Source: Candidatus Firestoneibacteriota bacterium (GTDB taxonomy: Bacteria > Oederibacteriota > D2-FULL-39-29). Taken from it: DNA of 36,562 bases. The notes under the pieces are model-generated. The model saw only the letters and a list, made by a program, of their open reading frames with translations. It was not told the origin of the DNA and did not search any database. The DNA lies in NCBI GenBank assembly GCA_903891415.1, contig CAITEH010000024.1, positions 1 through 36,562 on the forward strand, given 5' to 3'. How positions within the stretch are numbered: the first letter of the stretch is position 1; each line of letters begins with the position of its first letter. Both the position numbers and the translations under genes were made by a program. Shown here one piece after another: positions 8,213 to 16,259 of this stretch.

Positions 8213-10138
8213 TTAATAACCTTTCTCTTTGAACTCCAGCTTGATCCCGCCGTATTTTGATATATCCTGCCGGTTGACCGTGACTTTTTTTATCGCCCGG
8301 GTGTTTTTTGTTATGCTTATTACCGCCTTGAATTTATCCGGCGGCGGGGTTTCCATATCAATATTAAAGACGGCGTTTTTCTCGTCGTAAGCACATTTAA
8401 AAACTTTGAACCAGGAGTTTGTTTTGATGGAATTCAACACCGGGTTTGAAGGCCAGTTGGAAAGCTGTATCTCTATCTTCCGCTGGGGGTTGGAGGATAA
8501 AGTCGCATTCGGACCGGAAGAAGCGGCAGTTCCCGCTAAATTCAGGGGCGGAACATCGGCTTCAGGTATATAGAGCAGCCTGGAGTTGACCGGCTGGCCG
8601 TCCAGAAGTATCCTGTCTATATATTTACCTTCATTTGAATAAAAAATATCAAGAGTATTGCCTTTATGCCTGAAATTAAAAATATTCCTGAATTTATAAA
8701 AGTCAAAAGGCTGAATATAAAGGTTACCCCTGGTAAAATCCAGCCCGCTGCTTTTAAAATACATATCCATATAGGCCATAACTTCAAAAAGCGTCCGTTC
8801 TTTAGGATTAGAAGTAAAAGGAAGCTCTTTTTCAAAGAAAGCCGGAATAAGCCCTTTAATATCGAATTTTGCAAGCAGGTCGAGAATAAAGAAAATTTCC
8901 GGATATTTAAGCTCTTTATGATTAAGCAGTTTCTTTGCTTCCGTCTCAATACTCTTCGGACTCTCTCCGTTCACAAGCATATAGAGGACCTTTTGTTCAT
9001 CCTTAATTTCAGCGCTTTCTTTGAGTTTTACCGGTATATAATCAGGTTTTTTTCCTATTAAGGACCCTGCCCATTCCAACACCAGCTGGTTGTACAGCTC
9101 CAAAACCTTGTTTTCCGGCTTTGAATAGCTCTCACCGTTTGAGACAGCTGTTTCCAGATATTTAATATTCCCCGTAAATTCATAGGCTTTCCAGTAGAGC
9201 CAGGGGGCGGCTTTTTCTACGGTAAGTTTTTTTAATTTTTCTTCAAAAATATATTTGGCAGCAAACTCAGAAAATTCTTCCCGGCGGTAACTGTTAAAAA
9301 GCATATAAGCCGTCTGGTAATATTTTCTTGTTGAAACATCGGTATTATAGATACGCGGGATATTTGAGAGTAATTTATTATAAAATACTTCCTTTTCCGC
9401 GGCCTGTTCGTAAATATTTTTTCCGGCGGCAATACCCGCCGCGGTTACCGCCGACCGGGCATCAGCAGCGCAGGCCGCCCCGAAATTTACAACGGCGGCG
9501 GAGCCCGCGGGGATATTTAATCCCGCTATTATCCTGTACCTGTCATTCTCCTGCACAAAGGATATTTCGCTTAAAATTGTTCTGTCAAAAACCACGGCGA
9601 GCGCGGAAAACCCCGCAGTCTGCGGGCAGGTCACCGTTACGCTTTTTTTCGAAATTGAATCCTCCGGAATAATAGCGGTTCCTTTCGCGTAAAATATTAT
9701 TTCCTGTTTCCACGGGGAAGTTCCGGAATTAGACAGCACCGCCGTGCTGCCCGCCGTTTCATTATTGATAAAGGCCGTGAGCATTTTTATTTTCTTATCT
9801 TCTTTGAACTGGCATTCGCTTTCAAGTTCATTGGGACGCCAGAGAATTTCCTTAAAAGGATTGAGCTCTTCAAAACCTTCGGTGCGGAGCCGGATAGAAC
9901 AGAAGGGATCGGTCTCGGTTTCGTTTAAAAAAACTGCCAGCGGGGAAAAACCAAACGCCGGGGAGTAGCCCTTTAAAAAAAATTTTGAGTCAGGAAGCCC
10001 CACAGGGCAGGCCGTATCAGGCAGGTCCCTGTAGGTAAGCCATAAATGATAAGTTACCAGCGCCCGGTCGCGTTCCTCGCAGTTCCCGGGCAGCAGCAGC
10101 CCCGCGCATAAACTAAGGATTATAAGGCAACGACGCAT
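8213..10138 (-). CDS. Large exported protein of unknown function, end of alr-lpx operon
   Basis: 641 residues with an N-terminal signal peptide (MRRCLIILSLCAGLLLPG), so it is exported to the periplasm or beyond. I do not recognise the family. The first third looks beta-rich (ILWRPNELESECQFKED, MLTAFINNET), the middle (about 230-450) is helical with repeated Trp/Tyr helices (APWLYWKAYEFTGNIKYLETA, LYNQLVLEWAGS), and the end is beta-rich again. This order resembles secreted glycosidase-type proteins with an alpha/alpha barrel, but no catalytic motif can be named. The start overlaps lpxI by 19 bp, so it is translated with the lipid A and alanine racemase genes, which hints at an envelope role. 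Function is not assigned. Confidence 0.6.
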   Translation of the reverse strand: MRRCLIILSLCAGLLLPGNCEERDRALVTYHLWLTYRDLPDTACPVGLPDSKFFLKGYSPAFGFSPLAVFLNETETDPFCSIRLRTEGFEELNPFKEILWRPNELESECQFKEDKKIKMLTAFINNETAGSTAVLSNSGTSPWKQEIIFYAKGTAIIPEDSISKKSVTVTCPQTAGFSALAVVFDRTILSEISFVQENDRYRIIAGLNIPAGSAAVVNFGAACAADARSAVTAAGIAAGKNIYEQAAEKEVFYNKLLSNIPRIYNTDVSTRKYYQTAYMLFNSYRREEFSEFAAKYIFEEKLKKLTVEKAAPWLYWKAYEFTGNIKYLETAVSNGESYSKPENKVLELYNQLVLEWAGSLIGKKPDYIPVKLKESAEIKDEQKVLYMLVNGESPKSIETEAKKLLNHKELKYPEIFFILDLLAKFDIKGLIPAFFEKELPFTSNPKERTLFEVMAYMDMYFKSSGLDFTRGNLYIQPFDFYKFRNIFNFRHKGNTLDIFYSNEGKYIDRILLDGQPVNSRLLYIPEADVPPLNLAGTAASSGPNATLSSNPQRKIEIQLSNWPSNPVLNSIKTNSWFKVFKCAYDEKNAVFNIDMETPPPDKFKAVISITKNTRAIKKVTVNRQDISKYGGIKLEFKEKGY

Positions 10139-10914
10139 ATACCGTTTTTTTCCGCTTCCTTTATTATTTTTTCTTTCTCTATTAATAACACCTTGCCGGC
10201 CTCAAGCGCCAGGCAGGAGATCTTTGCTTTTTTTAACATTAAAATTGTTTTTACTCCTATTCCGGGAATATCTATCCGCATATCCTGCCTGGTGCGCGCC
10301 ACCTTTACGCAAACCGCCCGGGGAAATCCCGCTTTTCCGCTTTGCTTGATCATTTCATCGGTGCCTTCCGCGCCCTCACTGGCCAGAAGAACCCTGTTTT
10401 TTATGACTACGGCCTGCCCTATGTCCCGGTCCGCCAGTTTTTTTGCAAGCGGGTAACCATATCTAATATCCGCACGTTCTTTTTCGTCGGGTTTTCTTCC
10501 GGTAAGCACGCCTTTTTGGGCCAGCAGGTCTTTCAGATAAACGGTCATGGGCAGCACCTTAATGCCTTCTTTTTCTATTTCTTTTATTACGGCTCCTATC
10601 AGCGTCGCGTCTTTGTTATTTGCCAGCTTCATAAAGATCTTAAAGAGCTTAATATCCGGGGTAAGCAGTGATAAAAAACGGAGCTTTCTTACTTTCCCGA
10701 CTATACTTATCTTTTTGACACCCTGTTTTTTAAAGGCTTTTATGGCTTTTCCCAGCTCGTTAATATTATACCAGTAGATCTTGTCAGAACATTTATTGAG
10801 CGCGTTTTTTGCCTCGCCCTTTATCGCAACGGTAATCAGCCTTTCGCCGGCTATTCCCGCGTTTTTGGCAAATATCAACGGTAAGTCACCGCCCCCGGCG
10901 AGAAGGCCTATCAT
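10120..10914 (-). CDS. lpxI: UDP-2,3-diacylglucosamine pyrophosphatase LpxI
   Basis: 264 residues, the normal LpxI (formerly DUF1009) length. LpxI hydrolyses UDP-2,3-diacylglucosamine to lipid X in lipid A synthesis and replaces LpxH in many bacteria. The N-terminus MIGLLAGGGDLPLIFA is typical. The C-terminal domain carries EGTDEMI and QDMRIDIPGIGVKTI, the conserved acidic segment that includes the catalytic Asp of the family. The start overlaps the lpxA stop (ATGA type) and its end overlaps the exported-protein gene. The lpxA-lpxI pair in one operon supports the call. Confidence 0.92.
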   Translation of the reverse strand: MIGLLAGGGDLPLIFAKNAGIAGERLITVAIKGEAKNALNKCSDKIYWYNINELGKAIKAFKKQGVKKISIVGKVRKLRFLSLLTPDIKLFKIFMKLANNKDATLIGAVIKEIEKEGIKVLPMTVYLKDLLAQKGVLTGRKPDEKERADIRYGYPLAKKLADRDIGQAVVIKNRVLLASEGAEGTDEMIKQSGKAGFPRAVCVKVARTRQDMRIDIPGIGVKTILMLKKAKISCLALEAGKVLLIEKEKIIKEAEKNGICVVAL

Positions 10915-11684
10915 TTATAGATCCCTCTCTTGGACTTTCTGACAAAGTCTATGAAGTGTTTTACATAAGGATCATTTCCGATCTCGTCTTTAAGCCGGGT
11001 CAAGGCCTGGGAAGTATTAAAGCCGGACCTGAAAACCAGTCTATACATTTTTTTAAGTTCAATTTTTGAGGCCTCCGGAACACCGTTCCTCTGCAGGCCG
11101 ACCTTATTAAGGCCAAAGATAGTAAAAGGATTACCCGCTCCAAGAATATACGGCGGGACATCTTTTTCGATAGGAGAACACAGGCCGACCATGGCAAGAG
11201 ACCCGATCTTGCAGAATTGATGCACCGGCGAGTAAGCACCCATAAAAGCCATGTCTTCGACCTGCACGTAGCCGCCCAGCCCCACGCCGTTTACCAGCGT
11301 TACTTTATTGCCTACTTTAGAATTATGCCCGACATGAGCCGTCGCCATTAAAAAACAATCATTTCCGATAATTGTTTTTTCTCCTTCTCCCGTCGCAAAA
11401 TTAATAGTGACCGATTCGCGGATTATGTTGCCGTCGCCTATTTCGATAAAACTTTTTTCATTTTTGTAATGTTTGTCCTGTCCGGGATTCCCTATCGCGG
11501 TAAAACTGTAGATGCGGTTATTTTTACCTAGCCGGGTATGCCCGCCGATAACCACATGCGGTTGAAGTTTTGTCCCCTCCCCGAGCGTAACATGTTCTCC
11601 AATGATACAATAGGGGCCGATCTCAACATCCCTGCCCAGTTTTGCGTTTTTATGAACTATGGCCGTGTCATGAATATTTGTCAT
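10911..11684 (-). CDS. lpxA: UDP-N-acetylglucosamine O-acyltransferase LpxA
   Basis: 257 residues, close to the E. coli length. The first lipid A enzyme: a cytosolic left-handed beta-helix trimer that moves a hydroxyacyl chain from acyl-ACP to UDP-GlcNAc. Hexapeptide repeats fill residues 1-180 (for example AKLGRDVEIGPYCIIGEHV). The catalytic histidine is His120 in ATAHVGHNSKVGN, and the family segments IGNPGQDKHY, IRESVTIN and VHQFCKIG are present. The helical C-terminal domain ends KSKRGIYK. The genes flanking it overlap by 4 bp on both sides, giving tight coupling alr-lpxA-lpxI. Acyl-chain length cannot be read directly. Confidence 0.95.
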   Translation of the reverse strand: MTNIHDTAIVHKNAKLGRDVEIGPYCIIGEHVTLGEGTKLQPHVVIGGHTRLGKNNRIYSFTAIGNPGQDKHYKNEKSFIEIGDGNIIRESVTINFATGEGEKTIIGNDCFLMATAHVGHNSKVGNKVTLVNGVGLGGYVQVEDMAFMGAYSPVHQFCKIGSLAMVGLCSPIEKDVPPYILGAGNPFTIFGLNKVGLQRNGVPEASKIELKKMYRLVFRSGFNTSQALTRLKDEIGNDPYVKHFIDFVRKSKRGIYK

Positions 11685-12775
11685 AAATAGATCCTTTTAA
11701 CATCTTTATGTATGCCGCATACGACAGAATAGGGTATAGTCCTGCATTTCCAGGCCATATCCCCGGCCGTCAGTGTTTCTTTTCCGCTCTTACCTATAAG
11801 GACCGCGGTATCCCCGGCTTTCACTTTTGCGTTATTTCCAAGATCCACCATGGTCAGATCCATGCAGACCCTTCCTGCAATACGGTATTTTTTCCCATTG
11901 ATAAGAACTTCTCCCCGGTTTGAAAGCAGGCGGTTGTAACCGGCGGCATAACCAATTGCCAGAACGGCGATCCGTGTATTTTTCCGGGTATAATAGGTGT
12001 TCCCGTAACTTATACTGCTCCCTTTTTTTACATTCTTTACTTCAAGAACTCTTGTTTTCCAGGCAAGCGCAGGTTTAAGGCGTATTTTTTTTCTCTCTTC
12101 CTTGTTATTGTAAAGGCCGTAGAGCAAAAGGCCGGGCCTTACCATATCAAAGGCCGCGCCGGAAAAATTTATCACTCCGGAACTGTTTAAGATGTGTTTA
12201 ACCGCCCCCTCGGGCGCGCAATAGGCAGTAAACTCAAAATCGCTTATCTGCCTTAGCGTATAGCCCATATTATTATCGGAAGAGGCCAGGTGCGAAAAAA
12301 TCCCCTCTATCTTGATATTTTTAAACCCGGCTGTCCTGTTAAGAAATTTTTCAAAATCACAGGAATTGACCCCTAAACGGCCCATCCCGGTATCAATTTC
12401 AATATGTAGCTTCGCTGTCTTGCCCTGTTTTTTTGCTTCTTTGTCCAGGGCTGCAATAATACTTATATTCGAAACACTCTGACTTATATTGTATTTTACT
12501 ATGTCTTTTGCCTGAAACGGCAGAGCCGAAACGACATTAAGTATGGGTATCTTAATGCCCTGCTTCCTCAGGGATACGGCCTCTGAGATATCGCTTACCC
12601 CAAGAGAGTAAACTCCGTATGTCTGTAAAGCTTTTGCAACAGGAAAAAGCCCGTGCCCGTAAGCGTTATCTTTGATAATGGCGCAAATTTTCACACCTTT
12701 ATCAAGTTTTTTTTCAGCTTCCCCTATATTGTGCAAAATAGCTTTTATGTCAACTTCAACCCAGGCCTGGTCCAT
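11681..12775 (-). CDS. alr: Alanine racemase
   Basis: 364 residues, typical Alr length. It is a PLP enzyme that converts L- to D-alanine for peptidoglycan. The PLP lysine is Lys35 in IIKDNAYGHG (usually KANAYGHG). The second catalytic Tyr is in SYGNTYYTRK near residue 255, and GRVCMDLTMVDLG is the conserved C-terminal motif. First gene of the alr-lpxA-lpxI-exported-protein operon, so peptidoglycan and lipid A precursors are co-expressed. The -10 hexamer ends 6 nt before the ATG, so the operon mRNA is predicted to be leaderless. The restriction-modification island lies immediately upstream. Confidence 0.95.
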   Translation of the reverse strand: MDQAWVEVDIKAILHNIGEAEKKLDKGVKICAIIKDNAYGHGLFPVAKALQTYGVYSLGVSDISEAVSLRKQGIKIPILNVVSALPFQAKDIVKYNISQSVSNISIIAALDKEAKKQGKTAKLHIEIDTGMGRLGVNSCDFEKFLNRTAGFKNIKIEGIFSHLASSDNNMGYTLRQISDFEFTAYCAPEGAVKHILNSSGVINFSGAAFDMVRPGLLLYGLYNNKEERKKIRLKPALAWKTRVLEVKNVKKGSSISYGNTYYTRKNTRIAVLAIGYAAGYNRLLSNRGEVLINGKKYRIAGRVCMDLTMVDLGNNAKVKAGDTAVLIGKSGKETLTAGDMAWKCRTIPYSVVCGIHKDVKRIYL

Positions 12776-12781
12776 AGTCCT

Positions 12782-12809
12782 ATTATAACAAATAAAAGAA
12801 GTTTGTAAA
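12782..12809 (-). promoter_or_regulatory. Predicted leaderless promoter of the alr-lpxA operon
   Basis: Minus strand: TTTACA (12804-12809), 16-nt spacer, TATAAT (12782-12787), 6 nt, ATG at 12773-12775. The 6-nt gap is AGGACT. An AGGA 2 nt from the ATG is too close for a normal ribosome site. Confidence 0.6.
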
Positions 12810-12928
12810 GTTTTAAAGCGGGATTGTCAAGCCAAAGTAAGAATGGCCTGTTTTTATATTAGATAGTATAAACTGCTTTTTTTGCTTTTCAATAGACTAC
12901 GGATTAATTTTTTTATTATTTTTATAAT

Positions 12929-14020
12929 TTACTTTGCTATTATCAGGACTTCTTTCGAGCTTCCAGTACTCAAAACATATTTATAATCAAGTTTTTTTAC
13001 TTCGATGTTGTTTTTATATATTTTCAACATTTCTATCAATTCATTAATTGTTGGAGTACCATCGTCCCGGTAAGAAACAACCAAAATTGAATCCTGGAAT
13101 TTCTTAAATAGTTTTTTAAAGGCCTGATGTATTTCTCCTTTATTGCACCATTCATTTTTTCCATTTTTAATTTTTTTATGTTTAGAATTTTTATCAATTA
13201 AATTTGGCCATTGCTCATAAAATACAATACCTTCAAGAAAATGATAAAAATCAAAATAATTCACTCCTGAGCCCACTGTGGAAATATAGGGGGTATCAAT
13301 ATAAATTAAGTCTGCTTTAACACCTACTTCAAATATATCAGAATGGAAACTTCTATTTTTCTTTCCATTGTTAAAAACAGCATTATTTGCCTCTTCAACA
13401 AATCTTCTAAAATGATTATCAAATGGAGTATCCCAAGTTTTTTTATTACCAAAACTTCTTTTAACTTTCGCTGTCCGTATATACAAATTTTTTCTGTGAA
13501 ACAGGTTATACGGCCGTTTTATTATACACGCCTGAAATAAAGCATAATAAGCTAATGCTTGTTTGTATTTGTCTTGCACAAGCCTTATATTCGTTATTAT
13601 GACATCAAGCCATTTATTTTCTTCATCAGTAAAATATATATCGTGAAAAGTATCAAAAATAAATGTTGGATATTTAATATTTAAATGTTTTTTCAAGATA
13701 AAATTAACATCATTTTCATTCAGGATAATCTTAGAATTTTCAATTATGGCTAGTCCAATATAGTAATTAAATTTCAAAGAATCATTATAGAATACTTGTT
13801 TACGGTTTATTTTAAACATATAACTAACGCAGCCTGTGCCGCCAAACGCATCAAGAACAGAATTAAAACTCAAGTCCTTTGTATAATAATTAATCCAATC
13901 TATTATTTTATATTTACTTCCTTGGTAGCGCGTTGACGGTAAGACTCCAGTTTTGGCAGAGGGCAAATCGTTAAAAAGCTCTGATTGTTTTATTTTTGTT
14001 TTCATTGTGGCATTAAACAT
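12929..14020 (-). CDS. N6-adenine DNA methyltransferase (D12 class) of the EcoRV-like system
   Basis: 363 residues. The D12-class motif order is visible: YQGSK (32-36), the SAM-binding DAFGGTG (57-63), and the catalytic IDTPY (241-245, a variant of DPPY). Such enzymes methylate adenine N6 and protect host DNA. The start overlaps the end of the nuclease gene by 8 bp, so the two are translated together, nuclease first. The gene is visibly richer in A+T than its neighbours, with many AAA, AAT and ATA codons, which suggests recent transfer. Specificity is inferred from the nuclease. No Shine-Dalgarno is obvious, so an internal ATG at 14005 is a possible alternative start. Confidence 0.88.
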   Translation of the reverse strand: MFNATMKTKIKQSELFNDLPSAKTGVLPSTRYQGSKYKIIDWINYYTKDLSFNSVLDAFGGTGCVSYMFKINRKQVFYNDSLKFNYYIGLAIIENSKIILNENDVNFILKKHLNIKYPTFIFDTFHDIYFTDEENKWLDVIITNIRLVQDKYKQALAYYALFQACIIKRPYNLFHRKNLYIRTAKVKRSFGNKKTWDTPFDNHFRRFVEEANNAVFNNGKKNRSFHSDIFEVGVKADLIYIDTPYISTVGSGVNYFDFYHFLEGIVFYEQWPNLIDKNSKHKKIKNGKNEWCNKGEIHQAFKKLFKKFQDSILVVSYRDDGTPTINELIEMLKIYKNNIEVKKLDYKYVLSTGSSKEVLIIAK

Positions 14021-14798
14021 TTTCAGTATTTCTATATTTTAGATATTCTTTTAAGTTTCTATACGGCGGTTTTCGTAATTTTGCACTTCGGGACATTTCC
14101 GCAGTCATATAATTTATCCAAAAATCATCAAATATTTTTACACCTAATTCAGAGAATGGTCCCGTCCCTTCTTTTAATTCGGAAATTTTAACACAAGATC
14201 CAATATTTTTTGTGTTTCCGCTACCGGGGCGGTCTTTGGCAATTTTGTATTTTTCTTGAACAATAAAATCAAAATCTTTCACTACCGATAAGATTTCCTC
14301 CAGGTCATCTATTGAATAAACCTTATTTTCATCAATACGGTCTTCTTGTTGAGTATATATAACACCTAAAATGTAATGCTTGCTGTATTCTTTATAAGGG
14401 AAAGTGATATTTTTCTTTGAATCTCTGTAACGAAAATAACCAGTAAATGCGCCAAGTGTAAAACCGGAAACAATATCATTATTTTTTCGATAAGTGCTTT
14501 TTAAATCAAGAGCTATCTTCTTTTTATCTTTTGTTATGAAAGTAACATCGGGATAATGATATTGTTCTTTACAAAAATCCATTTTAAAGTTGTTCTCTTT
14601 TGCAAATTTCTGCAAAACAGGAAACATCATCAATTCGATTATTTTTGAAACAACTTTTGTATCAATGGAAATTGTATAAATATTTTTTGCAACATCAATA
14701 AAACCTTTAACTGACCAATCACCTGATGGCATTGCTAAAATTTTACGAAAGTCTTCTGTGTGTTTCAATAAATTATTTTGAAAATCATCTGATTTCAT
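14013..14798 (-). CDS. Type II restriction endonuclease, EcoRV-like (predicted GATATC)
   Basis: 261 residues against about 245 in EcoRV. Similarity to EcoRV is recognisable along most of the length. SIDTKVVSKIIELM contains the equivalent of Glu45 (here Glu55). HYPDVTF holds the first catalytic Asp (Asp84), and IALDLKSTY holds Asp98-x-Lys100; these match EcoRV Asp74, Asp90 and Lys92. The recognition loop GSGNTKNIGS (192-201) is nearly identical to the EcoRV loop that reads GATATC, so the same site is predicted. A ribosome site (AAGGA) precedes the ATG. It overlaps the methyltransferase gene downstream, and the locus is AT-rich. The nuclease appears intact, with no stop or frameshift. Confidence 0.9.
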   Translation of the reverse strand: MKSDDFQNNLLKHTEDFRKILAMPSGDWSVKGFIDVAKNIYTISIDTKVVSKIIELMMFPVLQKFAKENNFKMDFCKEQYHYPDVTFITKDKKKIALDLKSTYRKNNDIVSGFTLGAFTGYFRYRDSKKNITFPYKEYSKHYILGVIYTQQEDRIDENKVYSIDDLEEILSVVKDFDFIVQEKYKIAKDRPGSGNTKNIGSCVKISELKEGTGPFSELGVKIFDDFWINYMTAEMSRSAKLRKPPYRNLKEYLKYRNTENV

Positions 14799-14864
14799 AG
14801 TTTCCTTATTAAATCCTTTGCTGCTTTAGATAGGTCCGTTTTGGCTTAATTCTGATATAATTGG

Positions 14865-14877
14865 TTAACAATGTTAA
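14865..14877. promoter_or_regulatory. Dyad upstream of the restriction genes
   Basis: TTAAC-AAT-GTTAA, a perfect 5-3-5 inverted repeat about 65 bp before the nuclease start, in the intergenic region. It could be an operator of the restriction operon. No controller-protein gene is visible, so this is only a candidate. Confidence 0.3.
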
Positions 14878-14980
14878 TAAATTGCATCTTTATTTTTTAA
14901 GGTATTTGCCTCCCGCAACTTAATACTACCAAAATATTTAGGAATGGTAAAGGGAAAAGAAAATGCTCTTTTTTACAGCT

Positions 14981-16162
14981 TCAGAGTTTTTTTCCAGCCG
15001 CTAATTCATAGATATTAATGAAATCTTTCCGGTACATTTTTTCCCCGCTGGGAAGCTCTATCGCTCCGGCCCCTCCGGAATACATTTCCATTAAGGTGTC
15101 CGCCATCTTTCCGATAAGGTCGTCAGTTATATTTTTAAGACGGGTATTTACTCCGAGACTCTGGAGCCAGCTTTCTATATGCATTGCGGCTTCCTTATCG
15201 GAAAAAACCTTTTCACCAAAGAGGATGCTTCTTTTTGCGAAGAATTCATATTTTTTCATATATTTCATCCAGGCCACAAGCAGGCAGGCCAGGCCTTCAC
15301 TGTGTTGAATATCCGTCCACGCCGAAAGGCAGTGCTCTATCCAGTGCAGATACCCTTTTCCGTTCCAGCCGGAAAACCTTATGGGAGAACAGGCGATAGT
15401 GCCGGCAAAGCTCATCAGGCTTCTATACTCCGTGTTCAACGGATCCAACATGGCGGGAGGAGTATTTTCAATGGCCTGCAACATAATATCCTCGGCCAGG
15501 CGGTCTTTTACCGGAACATCCCCGAAGTTTGTCAAATACGGTTCCAGTAGATGACAGACAATATCAACCCCCGCGTAGGCAGTTTGTTCTTTGCTCAAAG
15601 AGCAGGTAAGTTCGGGATCAATTATTGAAACCGCGGGAAAAAGCAGCGGATGCGTGATGTGGATCTTTTGTTTTAATTCCCAGTTGGTAATTACCGCTAT
15701 AGAGTTACTTTCTGAACCGGTTGCCGGCAGGGTAGGGAGCATCAATACAGGCAAAGGTTTAAAATCTATTGCCGGTGCATTCTTTGCATTAAATACATAG
15801 TCCCAGACGGAGACTTTTTTTGGAGCTCCGGCAACCAGGGCTATGCCTTTAGCCGCGTCCATAGCGCTCCCGCCGCCCAAAGCAATAATAAGATCGCAGC
15901 CTGAAGATTTTGCAAGTTTACCGCCTTCATCCACAGTCGTTGACCTGGGATTGGGTTCAATCTTTTCAAAGGTTTTTACTTCCAGGCCTTCTTTTGTTAA
16001 CTGGCCAACCAGCCTGTCTAAAAGCCCCATTTTCTGAACCGCAGACTTTCCGGTAACAATGAACGCTTTTTTTCCGAGCAGCTTTGCTTCCTTTCCCGCT
16101 CTTTTGAATTCCCCCGGCCCAAAAACAAGCTTTACCGGCCAATACAATTCGAACTTAAACAT
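14981..16162 (-). CDS. Iron-containing alcohol dehydrogenase (group III)
   Basis: 393 residues, the normal length for iron-dependent alcohol dehydrogenases of the BdhA/YqhD type. The NAD(P) domain has LGGGSAMDAAKG (about 94-105) and PTLPATGSESN. The metal site uses the Asp and His of AGVDIVCHLLEPY and the His residues of HWIEHCLSAW and IQHSEGLA. These enzymes interconvert aldehydes and alcohols in the cytosol. The start has AGGAGG 5 nt upstream. It lies downstream of cstA on the same strand (98 bp gap that contains a hairpin), possibly in the same regulon as the GntR-type regulator. The precise substrate is unknown. Confidence 0.92.
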   Translation of the reverse strand: MFKFELYWPVKLVFGPGEFKRAGKEAKLLGKKAFIVTGKSAVQKMGLLDRLVGQLTKEGLEVKTFEKIEPNPRSTTVDEGGKLAKSSGCDLIIALGGGSAMDAAKGIALVAGAPKKVSVWDYVFNAKNAPAIDFKPLPVLMLPTLPATGSESNSIAVITNWELKQKIHITHPLLFPAVSIIDPELTCSLSKEQTAYAGVDIVCHLLEPYLTNFGDVPVKDRLAEDIMLQAIENTPPAMLDPLNTEYRSLMSFAGTIACSPIRFSGWNGKGYLHWIEHCLSAWTDIQHSEGLACLLVAWMKYMKKYEFFAKRSILFGEKVFSDKEAAMHIESWLQSLGVNTRLKNITDDLIGKMADTLMEMYSGGAGAIELPSGEKMYRKDFINIYELAAGKKL

Positions 16163-16203
16163 TTTCCCTCCTAAAAAGAAAATGACAAAGTACGATATAT
16201 TGA

Positions 16204-16225
16204 AGGCGAAAAACGGGCTTCGCCT
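16204..16225 (-). terminator. Hairpin between cstA and the alcohol dehydrogenase gene
   Basis: A perfect 7-bp stem (AGGCGAA with TTCGCCT) and an 8-nt loop, about 35 nt after the cstA stop. There is no clear U-tract behind it, so it may be a processing or attenuation hairpin rather than a full terminator. Confidence 0.3.
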
Positions 16226-16259
16226 ATATTTATTTTCGTTTGGCTTTTAGCGGAGGTTT

